NCBI RefSeq assembly: GCF_008831285.2
Contig: NC_045141.1
Span: 2,916,001-2,980,000, forward strand
Source: Nymphaea colorata
Taxonomy: Eukaryota > Streptophyta > Magnoliopsida > Nymphaeales > Nymphaeaceae
Length of the DNA: 64,000 bases
Direction: 5' to 3'
The notes under the pieces are model-generated. The model worked only from the letters and a program-made list of their open reading frames with translations. It was not told where the DNA came from and ran no database searches. Numbering within the stretch: the first letter of the stretch is position 1; each line of letters starts with the position of its first letter. This document shows, piece after piece, positions 12,440 to 22,470 of this stretch. The position numbers and the translations under genes were made by a program.

Positions 12440-12860
12440 AAGGTAGGCATAAAGCTTGATTTGTGTCTATTCTTTGAAGTTACATAATCCATGAATTTAT
12501 ATCTAGTCATGTCTTCTAAAGCCTTCTGAACTTGAGCAAGTCTGAAGGATGTTTCACATATGGTACCTAAGGCAAACGAACCTGGAAGGTGTCGATCTGA
12601 AAGCTTGTTATGAAGATTTAGTAGAAGGCTTGGTAGACATGACATTGCACACGATAGAGCTATACAACATCACCAAAGCAGTGAGGCTCCATAGTAGCCT
12701 ATGACGTGGTAAGGTATTTTTTTTGCATGGTGAAGGTCAGCCTAAGCAAAAGCAAGCAAAGAGTTCAAGAGCCATTCGACCAAAAATTCAAAAGAAATGA
12801 TGGAAAGAAAAAATGAAGGAAAAATAAAAATAATTGCCTACTTGAAAGGTCAAAATTGCT
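12440..12860. repeat. Dispersed repeat, copy 1 (matches about 29,300-29,640)
   Basis: Shares ordered phrases with 29,300-29,640: 'tgtctattctttgaa(g/a)tta', 'ctagt(c/t)atgtcttctaaagc', 'tctga(a/g)(a/g)g(a/g)tgttt', and a segment on the aggcttggtagacatgacat theme. Both copies lie downstream of a Tat-type integrase remnant, so they are most likely the same untranslated segment of two elements. Confidence 0.65.
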
Positions 12861-12979
12861 CGCAATCCAAAATTTTCTAATGGACAACATGAAATTCTTT
12901 GTGATTTGAAGGTCATTAAAACAATAATTGCTAATCCTTCATGAAAATGAGAGTCTACCTTCTAAAATTTTGTAAACTT

Positions 12980-13790
12980 ATAATCTGGTAAGGCTGAGTC
13001 CAAACTCAGCCTACCCCAATTTCTCATTTAAACTGAATTTTTCAAAGACAACACTTAGACTGAGCCAGCACTAAACTTAGGTCTGAACCTAGTTTTCAAA
13101 AACTGAACCTGGTCTAGGTCCAGATTATGTCATGCAGCTTGAACCCACATAACTGAGCTTGAGCAAGGTCCAAGTCCATGCTATTTTCAAATCTCCATTT
13201 CATACCTTTTATCCAGATCATATATCCAAGTCTTATCACCTCACATCCAATTCTCACATCTGATTTATCTTTATGGATCCAGATCCAAGATATCAAATCA
13301 TAATCCAAATTCTAATACCATATTTGGATCCATCTTCTAGAATTTTTCTTGGATACCCAGACCTAGCTCTCACTATCAAACCCAAATCCAAGATCCACAT
13401 GTGAAGTTAATGCACATTATATTTCAAGACTGGATCGTGACTTTATCACTCTATGCTTAATGTCAATTTTCATGTAAGCACTTGAAATGTATGGAATTCT
13501 TTGTTAAGTGCTTCGTGAGATTGAATCGAAACGATTGTGGTTGTAACGAAAATTTTTCTTATTTATATCAAGTTTTTGAATAAGGTTTAAAAGTGAGTTT
13601 TCTGCTCTCCATATTCTATCATTGTTTGTCCTCCATGCTCAATGTCAATCCAAATACTTTATCAAAAACTAATCATCACTTCTCCATGCACGACAGCTTT
13701 TCACAAAAATCAAATTCATAGTTTAGACAAGATCACAATGAGTAAAATTCAATTGAAAATACACTTTTAACCTATGGTTTAAAGTGTTGA
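12980..13790. repeat. LTR-like dispersed repeat (matches about 541-1,300)
   Basis: Matches the left part of the window in order: 'ggctgagtcc', 'tccacatgtgaagttaat', 'gcacattatatt', 'cttaatgtcaat' and 'acttctccatgca'. The copies differ by many substitutions and short indels. It may be the 3' LTR of the Tat-type element whose pol lies at 9,240-11,475, with the 541-1,300 copy as its partner. No clean LTR ends or target duplication were found. Confidence 0.45.
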
Positions 13791-13852
13791 CGGGGGTAGA
13801 GAGTGCCAAAAAGTTTAGTCATCCATCGATGGACAAAAAGGGGTTTGCCCTC

Positions 13853-13859
13853 TATAAAT
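13853..13859 (+). promoter_or_regulatory. TATA-like box in a retrotransposon-like region
   Basis: A TATAAAT sits in 'cctctataaatggggttttc', followed within about 30-60 bp by 'ggcactacacactagag', a layout typical of a retroelement U3/R boundary. No open gene follows, so it is probably a relic LTR promoter. The identification is by position and motif only. Confidence 0.35.
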
Positions 13860-13862
13860 GGG

Positions 13863-16800
13863 GTTTTCTCCCTCATTTGGCACTACACACTAGAGTCCTT
13901 TCTAGAGAAGCCGAAAAAGTTGGTAAAATACCAATTGGGTACTTGAAAAACTTATAGCTCAAAAGAAGTTCAATGTTTAAGAGTGTTGGTATGAGTCTTC
14001 TTGGTTTAGGCTGCACTAGCACTCAACCTAAACCTAGTCAAACAAAATGCATGGGTTGCATGAGCAAGCTCAACTAGGGTGTTAACTTCCAGTAATTTCT
14101 TTTTCCCTCTTCTTTTTGTTCTTATTTGCAACTTAGTTCTTTTTCTTTATGCATGTTTAGTTTAGTTTTTGCATTTATCATGTTTAGTTTAGTTTTCTTT
14201 TTGCTTTTGCATGTCTAGTATTCTTTTTATTTCTAACATGTTTATTTTAGTTTATTTGTTACTTAGTTTATCATATTTACTTTCTAGATTAGATTTATTT
14301 TAATGTCTTTAGGCTAGGCATATGGGTCAAGTATGCACCTCATTTTCTTGTCTCTTTCTTTTAATTTTATGCTTTTGCTTATTTAGTTTTACTTAAACCA
14401 TGCATATAAAATATAGTTTTCTTTCATGTTTTCATTAATCTTGCATTGTATCTCTGTTTTAACATGCACTAAACCACTTTGCACCCACATGTACCCCTTG
14501 TTTGAAAGTGGACTGGGTCACATACCCTATGTAAAACAACCCATGTATGTGAAAACTTGAATTAGCATGATCCTCATACAAGAACCATTTCAAAAATCAT
14601 AGTTTGTAAAAATATTTTCAGAAATAAACTTCTTTAAATGATTTTAAAAACCCTAGGTCATGTAGGCATGGGGTCCAAACCTAGCTTAGTTCTCTAAGAC
14701 TAATCTAAGACCGGTCTTAGAGCCAACTACTTATAAACTTAGTCTCATAGCCTAGGTCAAGTCAAACTGCTTTAGACACTCATCCATATAAAATGAATGA
14801 ACTATATATTCTATATCACATGGTTTGATTAAGACCAAACACACTTGCTATAGTCAAACCCTAGTAGATTCAAACTCAATTAGGTAAAACTGAACCCAAT
14901 CATTTTGACCAACTTACCCTTGGCTCATTTGGATCTTGGATCTCAATTCAAAATATTGGATTGAAATCATAAACCTCATGCTGATCTAAACATAGATCTT
15001 AAGCCCAATTTGAGCATACTTAGATTTGGATGCCAACTATCAAATTATGGATTTTGGATCTTTGAACTTGGATTATGGATTTTGGAACTTGAGTATTAGA
15101 TTTTGGATCTTGGATTTTAGGCTTTGGATTTTGAATCAAATTTCACATATAAAACTTGAATCATGGATTTTGGATTTCTGACGTTACTTTTTTGAAATTG
15201 GATGTCAGACTTTGGAGCTCAAAGTTCAAATCTTGGAACTTGGATTTCATATCTTGGATCTTAGATTGAATTTCAAGGCAAATAAGCATTTAATCATAAA
15301 TCTTAGATCATTTCTCATGTAATCAATATTCTAAACATGACAATCATTAGATTTGGATCAATTTGGAACAAACTACATGGATATAAAATCAAATGTATGG
15401 GATCTTTGGCTTTGAATCTTGGACCATGAATTTCAACACCATGATATCGCTCCTATTTCAATTTAGAACAAGAATCATACCAAATCTCTTGGATCATGAT
15501 TACAAGTTTTGGATTCAGACTTAGTTATCTCCTAATAGGTCTACATCGTACACCTCAGTCCTAGTAGAGACCAGACTCTAGGTCTAAATGACTTAGTTTA
15601 TGTGTTATTCATATTAGATTCAAGATCTCAATTTACATTGATCTATGATGATCTAGACATGAACAGATTTCATATTAATTTTTTCATGTTCATCAGTCCA
15701 TTTCTCATATGTACATAGATTTAAAACATGCATTATTTCAAAAAATAAGTATGTTTGCTTTCTTAGGTTTTGGACGATATTTAAACTCAGACATTGGAAT
15801 AACTAGTCTAGTTCATGGTCTTATTACACTTGGTAAAGGAACTATGAATGATCAAACTTCGTACCAACAGGCCAGGTCCTATCTCTCAGAATCCCACACA
15901 AGGAAAATGGAGGCGAGTACAAGTAGTGATATCTCATTTATTAGGGTCTTCTTGTAAGATTAAAAAAAATTACATAAATTTTACATGTAAACAAAATGTG
16001 GTGACCGCGATGAGACCTGTCACTGTCCGAATAGAAAAAAAATGTTCTACTCTTCTAAGTTTTAAATGTTGTCTCACCCTTAGAGCCATCTCAGTATGCT
16101 TACTTGTCTGATTTTAACCCTCATCTTAGGCCACACTGCATTGGAGCCTTTTTTTTTTGCATGTGATGACATATTTAAATTTTTTTCTCACCTGTATGTC
16201 TCATTCATCACATTGTGTGCATTATATCAGGATGGTTCAATGGCTGGACCAACCTACTGAAGGCAGGTATTGGCCCTCCCCTCAGGTGTATATAGGCATA
16301 TCTAGTATATGGAACAACTAAAAATTTGAAATCCTAAAATATCTAATTCTAGGTGACCAAACTAACTTTAATTTTTTGCATGATAGAGCCCTTGCTTTTC
16401 TGAGTCAATCGTCCACATTTTTTCTTTTCAATGTCATCTTGTAGGGTCTCTTGAGCATGTCAATGTTAAATTTGTCATTTTAGTTGGAAACTCCTATTAG
16501 TCAGTCCTGATAGGCACAGCCTTCTCATCTAGTCTCCCCATTCTCTATTTATATGTTCATTTGCATGTCTGTCTTAATGTCCCACCATGTCCTTTTGTCA
16601 ATCACCATGATTAGGACGTTTCCTTGTGGCCACATTGTACACTCTATTCTTAGAAGTGTTCGAGACACCAGATCTATTCCTATAGATGGACTTATGCCAG
16701 GCTGGTCCACGGTTTGAGAAAATCATAAATGTCTTCTCCCATCACCTAGATGACTGTTGTCTTGAGACAATAGCGCTATCAGCAGGACAATAAATCAACA

Positions 16801-17939
16801 GTCATTTGGTTCATGCATTGTCTATGTGATAGAGCCCATACATGTCCACATTGTGGTTCCCTTTTGGAAAGATAACACTCCTCCTAGACAAGTTCACCTC
16901 CATTTTGGCTCTACCAGAGCCAGTGGGACATCATTGAGACCCAATCAATCATCAACTTGTCACCAACTTCAAGGCCATCAACTACAAAAATCTGTACTTA
17001 TGGGCATTAGGAGATGGGACCTCAATAAGAAGGGAGATCGTAGTTTTCTTAAACTCGTAAATTTTTACGCACATTTCGAAGGTACAACAGAGGAGATGAG
17101 CGTCAGGTCACCCAAGTAGCAATACAAGACCAGGGGTTGATTATGATTTGACTACATGATTCTTTGTTTTCCCCAATGGACTTGTATGATGGATCTACGT
17201 GTTCTACAACTATTTAGGATGTGGAAAAACATTAAGACTAGATGCCTCTCACTTGCTTTGGCTGCTCTTGCATTTTTCTACATGGGTCTCACCTAATTTG
17301 TCATGGAAGATTCTAACATTATTGAAGGCTGCCATTGGTTTCTGTAGGAGTAGTTTTATAGACACGTCATTTAGGAGGGTCAAGCTTTTAGGCCCACTCA
17401 TGACAACTTGTTTTTGTTACATGTGTATAGGTAGATGATAGATGAGGTATGAAGGAGCACATCGTCTGGGACTTTTTTATATGAAAGAGCAATTAGCCTG
17501 CTACACCTACCATAACCAGAGGACAAACATTTTATATTTGGCCTATTTTTTGTCATGTATCATCCAAAGTGATGCATAACACAATACTCTAAGTGGCAGA
17601 TGAATTTCCACACAATTAGAGGAGACTTCAACACAGTTATGGATTTTGATCTGAACAGTAAAGCATGGTAAGACAATCCACAATTTGGCTACTAATAGGT
17701 GGTCCTCAGGGGATTGATCTTTAGATTTATGGAGAACCAACCAGGTCTAGAGGATACATGAACTGGTGGAAACTATTTGTCTCACTCTATATTGTCATTG
17801 AGTCATTGTCTTGAACAATGTTTATAATTTAATGACATCTTGGCATTTTATTCCCTTCCAACGTGCCAAATAAATGCATATGTTTCTCTCTATTTTCAAA
17901 ACATGTTATCTTCGTCTCTCTTCTCAAATTGAATTTTCT
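13863..17939. other. Repeat-derived DNA, no recognisable gene
   Basis: From 14,940 to 15,500 the sequence is a low-complexity run on the theme 'ttggat(c/t)ttgga', as in diverged LTR or untranslated DNA. 15,700-17,750 has several 60-97 codon frames (for example 16,826-17,119) without motifs that I recognise. No ends, terminal repeats or splice structure are clear. It may be the internal 5' part (leader, gag) of the Tat-type element whose integrase starts at 17,940. Confidence 0.35.
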
Positions 17940-18715
17940 TGTGTTGCCTTGCTGCAATAGAATATTTCACCAAATGGGTGGAAGCCATCACCCTAAGAAT
18001 CATGGAACACAAATATGTTGTCTCTTTCATTCACAAAAATGTCTTATGTAGGTTTGGAGTGCTGCATGATATCATTTGATAATGGAAGACATTTTAAGAA
18101 TGAAAGGATGTGTGACTTATGCTCAAAGTTTAGGATCAAGCACCATTTTTTGCCACCCTACTATGCACAAGGAAATGGCCAAGCAGAAGCAACAAATAAA
18201 ATCTTCATTTGAAACATAAAAAAGATAGTAGAAACTAGCCAAGATTGGCATGAAAGATTACATGATGCATTCTGAGCCTACAGGACTACCACCCTAGTAG
18301 AACTGGTATATGGCACAGACATGATCATCTCTTTACATGTGTAAAAGCCGGCTTAAAAGTTTGCAATAGTTATTGAACTGCCAATAGACCAATATAAAAA
18401 ATGGTGGATGTTACAGTTTGACCTACTCGATGAGAAAATATTACACAAACTGAAACATGTAGAAGCATATTGGAAAAGGGTAGCCTGACATTATGTCAAA
18501 TCAATGATCAAAAATGGTTTCAAAATCAATGAGCTAGTGTTAAAATCAACACAGCACATGGAAGAATCATCCTCCTAGAAAGTGGGCCTCCAATTGGGAT
18601 GGGTCTTCAATTGTCAATGAAGTTTTGCAAGGCAAGTTATATTGATTGATTAATGTTGATGGGGTTGAATTGCCTGATCCTATAAATGCAATTCACTTGA
18701 AGAAATTCTATGTAT
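17940..18715 (+). pseudogene. Decayed Tat-type gypsy integrase, second copy
   Basis: The plus strand encodes pieces of a gypsy integrase core: EYFTKWVEAITLR, SFIHKNVLCRFGV, ISDNGRHFKNERM, HHFLPPYYAQGNGQAEATN. A decayed C-terminal region follows (DEKILHKLKHVEAYWKRVA), ending near 18,715 at an LKKFYV-like motif, as in Tat-lineage polyproteins. Stops and frame changes are frequent. It resembles the 11,140-11,470 integrase but is a separate, longer remnant. Its tail was later invaded by the Tekay-like element at 19,021. Confidence 0.8.
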
Positions 18716-19020
18716 AATACAGTTATATCAAAATTTCTCCATCAATACAATTTATTTTGATTGCTAGACTAGTCTCTGATCTCTACGATGCATGCATTAT
18801 TTTTGTGGCCCTTCATACTAGGTCATCTTTCTTTAATAATACATCACCAATTTACAAGGAAATGGCCACAAAAAGATTTTCAACAAGGAAATTTTCAAAG
18901 TTTTCAAAAGTCTAAGAACAATTAGAGCACAAGTCCTCATGTTCAAATATATGCTAATCTTCTAGGTTTTGTGAAGTTTTTCAAAAACCTTAAGTTTTCA
19001 AACATCTACTGCGAGGTTTT

Positions 19021-21755
19021 TGTGTAACGCTCGTTCTTTTCTTTTAGACAGGTTGGGTCCGGACCCAAGCCCCGTCGCGCGAGGGAGTTTTCCTCCCTCG
19101 ACTTCTTCAGCGTCTTCTTCTTCTCCTTCTTCGACTGTTCCCTCTGCTACGACCGCAGCAAGGAAGAAGTGGCGGTCAGTGTGGTGGTGGCAGTGGCGAC
19201 GGCGGCAGCGTGGGAAAGTTTCCTCTCTCACCCTCTCTGTCTGCTTCTTCTCCTCCCTCCCACGCAGCCTCTCCCTGCCCACACGCTCCCTACTTGAGCT
19301 CTCTCTCCCCATTTCCTGATTGCTTTTTCCCATTTTCCCCAATCGAGGACTCTTTCTCTTGGATTTCATCATTGTTTATTAGGATTCCAGTTTGAGGAAC
19401 ACGTTCTTCCCCTTGTATCAGCGTTTAGGTGGTGTTGGTATGGTGGCTTGACACAATTTCTGCCATTTGGGGACCGATTGTACGTTTGAGGTGGCTGTCG
19501 GAGGCGTCACAGCAGTTTGGACATTTAGATTGGGGTGAGCAAGGCCTATTTGAGCTTCAATTATTGAATATTATCTATGAGAACATGTATAATTATTGTT
19601 TGAGCATGTTAGAGTTTAGAATTGATGACTTGGGACGCATGTTAATGATTTTGTTTTTGGGGATGTTTCAGATTATGATGGAGAAGTGTTGATTCATGCC
19701 TATAATGATCATTTAAGCATGATGAGTTGATTTTCGAAGCATTAGAGAAGCATGGTAGAGATTGTGTTGTTGTGGGGAAGATTCAAAACCATCTTTAGGA
19801 GCACGTGGCACACGTTTTTGTGAATGAGTGCACCTTGAAGTTAAATAGGGAAAGCATATGTATGTTGGGTGTGACTATGGGGTTGATTCCTAGACTACAG
19901 AAAGCAAATGAGAAATGTGTTGTGAGGGACTGCGCGAAGCATTGAGTTTTGACATCTGTTGGCACGACAAGAAGTTGGGAAGTGACCTATTGGAGAGTTT
20001 GTAGGTCGATACTACCCGTCGACACCCTCTTGAGGCGATGACACGTGCCTCAATGATGTTGTTTTGTATTTGTTTGAATTGTTTGGGTATCTAGTAGGAA
20101 TCTTATATTTTGTTTATGTCTGCAGGAACACCGGGCACGTCCCGTCGACCTTGAGCTACCAGATTCGAAGCTTGAGGCATTTTGAAAAGTTTGTGAGCGT
20201 GCCACAGGTATGGCAGCATTCCAGGCAAATCCCTGCCTGGGGCAAATGTATGAATGTGTGTTCCTAGGGTCGTGGGATCCTAGGATTGTGATGGAATTGA
20301 TTGACTGTTTAGTGAATGAATGTGTGTATGCATGTAAATGTTTTGATGTATGATGTGAATTGTTTTGGAAAGACTATGAAATGTTTGTTTTGAAAATGTT
20401 ACGCATTTGCATGTGCATGTTAGAATTGATAACTGTTTAGGACAGATGAGGCGGGGTATCGAGTCGAGTGTCTCCTCGACCTCAATTGTGCATTAGAAAG
20501 CATCCTAGAATGATAATTGCATAGGACAGCTACGAGCCAATCACAGATCGAGACTACTCTCTGTGGTTTGGCTAAGTTTTTGAAGATGTGATTGATATGA
20601 TGAATGATGTGAATGTTTTGTTCTGTTGCTTACACATTGCTGTGGGCAATGGTGCAAATAATGGAATTGGAGGGTAGTCGTACCCGTATTGTATGACGGC
20701 TAGCTATGACTGTTATTGTTATGTGTAGACCTTGTGTGGAGGCAATTGGAGGTGTAGGTGCATTCGTGAAGTGCACCAACCTCATGAGCTAGCCAGTCAG
20801 TTTGTGAATGTGTTAATCTAATGATAGGAATGAATGAATAAGAGATGAGAGGCCAGTGGGATGTCGCTATGTGTTTGGGAGACGTCTCGCTTTTGCCACT
20901 GGTCTCGCCTGTTCGGAGCGCAGGCGGTGCAAGACCCCAGGGTACTGTTGTGTGTTGTGCTTAGAGCGTTGGGCTCCCGCCTTCCCAACCTGGGTGTCCT
21001 AGGGAAGGCTGAGTATCTCTCTTTGGACTTCACATATCCATGGATGAGTGCTCTACCGCTGCAGCGGATGAAATGGATCCATACTGTTATGGGCCACCAC
21101 GGGGGTTGTCTCTCGGCTGTAGGCCGCCCATGGTGTGCACGTGTTTGTGTTGCACCCACAGGAACTGTTAATTCACTAAAGTCAATGAAAATGTAATGTA
21201 TATGATTGTACGTGACTGATATGCATGTGATTGATGTGAAAGCATGTGATTGAAACTATGTAATGTGGCCATTGAGTGGCTTGTACGTGTCGTGCTCTGA
21301 CACGACATGATGATGAATTCTTTTGATAATTGTTTTCTGACTTGAGCCCTATATAAGAGGGTTTGGTATTTTCCTGGCTTGTTGCCATACTGCGAAGGCT
21401 AAGCCTTCATTTGTTTCTTTTTTAGGTTTTGGCAGATCCGAGGCAGCAAGTTGAGCAGATGGCTTCACTCACGTCCTACTGGGGAGGTTTTGGGATGTGT
21501 CTTTTGTAGTGTCGGCGCGTCTTATTTTGGTTTTATTGATGTCTTGTTTTTGTTAGGCATCAATTATAGTCTGGGGCATTTTTGTTATACATAGATGTGA
21601 TTTTGTATGAATTGAAATGATTATATAAATGAAAGTTCGCCCCATTGTTTTGAATTATTTGGTTCATCTCTTTTGAACTGTTGTGTAGTCGTACCTCGAT
21701 GTTTGATGTTTAGAAAAAAAAAAATGTTTGAGTGTCAAAAGGTCGAGGTGTGACA
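19021..21755 (+). repeat. 5' LTR of the Tekay-like element (2,735 bp)
   Basis: It starts TGTGTAACGCTCG, with an extra TG compared with the other copies (TGTAACGCTCG), and ends GTGTGACA. It keeps a 289-bp segment (19,511-19,799) that the 3' LTR has lost, and lacks about 45 bp near 19,055 that the 3' LTR has. A related solo LTR at 57,726 carries both segments, so each LTR has one derived deletion. Confidence 0.9.
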
Positions 21756-21759
21756 GTTT

Positions 21760-21771
21760 TGGTATCAGAGC
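21760..21771 (+). other. Primer-binding site (initiator tRNA-Met)
   Basis: TGGTATCAGAGC lies 4 bases after the 5' LTR and is complementary to the 3' end of plant initiator methionine tRNA, the usual primer for plant chromoviruses and Copia elements. Confidence 0.9.
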
Positions 21772-22099
21772 TAGGACAAACCCCACTATGGATGTAAGTT
21801 AAAGCCTATCTGTGAAGCCGTGTTGTCCATGTACGCATTTATTTGATTAAATTGTTATTGTAGTTTTGATTTTTACGGTAAACTATATGTACAGAATGTG
21901 ATTGATGTTTTGAGATTTTGTGCTGATGCACTTCTGTGCTTTGATTCGAAAGATTGGTCATGGACCTTGTTTGAGAATGAAGGTTCTTGTGTGTACAATG
22001 GGAGTACCAATGTTGGGGTAGGAAGCGAGCTAAGTTCGGCCCATTCTGATGGGCATGCCTCATTGGATGATAGTCTATCAAGGCAACAGTACACCCAGA

Positions 22100-22470
22100 C
22101 TAGTGTGGGTGCCCAAACCCTGTCAAGGCAGAGGAATGGATTGAAGAGGGTGAACGCATCTTTGAGCTCTTTAAGATGCCAGAATGTGACAAAGTTAACT
22201 ATAGTTGGTATTTGTTGAAAGGTTATGCCAACGGTGGACGTGGAGACCCACTTATTTCACTTACCTGCACAGTTGGTAATTCATAAGTTTTATTGAGTTT
22301 GATGTCAGTTTGGGCATGGATTGACTATGCACACATTCTGCCACTATAGATTGCAGAGAGAAGCAGATACGATTGTGGACGAATGAGATGAAACCAAGGG
22401 ATTTCCAAGCACAAAAAGCTAGTCGAACTGATAAGCTAATGGTGTCTGTACTAAAGGCCAAATGTTCGAT
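22100..22470 (+). pseudogene. Fused remnants of gag N-terminus and protease C-terminus
   Basis: 22,115-22,250 reads, in one frame, as the start of a retrotransposon gag domain (VKAEEWIEEGERIFELFKM, CDKVNYSWYLLKGYA). Within about 60 bases it changes to the end of a retropepsin-like domain (DVSLGMD, stop, LCTHSATIDC, near 22,300-22,370). The capsid, zinc knuckle and catalytic protease segment that should lie between them, normally more than 1 kb, are missing, so a single internal deletion removed them. Confidence 0.75.

Noticed and set aside
16826-17119. 97-codon plus-strand frame as a gene
   Set aside because: No motif, no homologous copy in the window and no splice context. Left as part of unexplained repeat DNA.
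19000-19395. Serine/proline- and arginine-rich frames at the start of each Tekay LTR (also 25,266-25,903 and 57,660-58,363)
   Set aside because: CT-rich, low-complexity DNA of the LTR U3 region gives such peptides in several frames at once.
20818-21196. Overlapping 111-113 codon frames on both strands in the Tekay LTRs (also 27,004-27,382)
   Set aside because: They recur because the LTR is repeated. The more diverged solo LTR does not keep the same frame or ends, and they match nothing I know.
21760-21771. A tRNA gene suggested by the match to the end of initiator tRNA-Met (also 47,359 and 63,775)
   Set aside because: Only the 12 bases used as primer site are present, next to LTR ends. No cloverleaf can be drawn.
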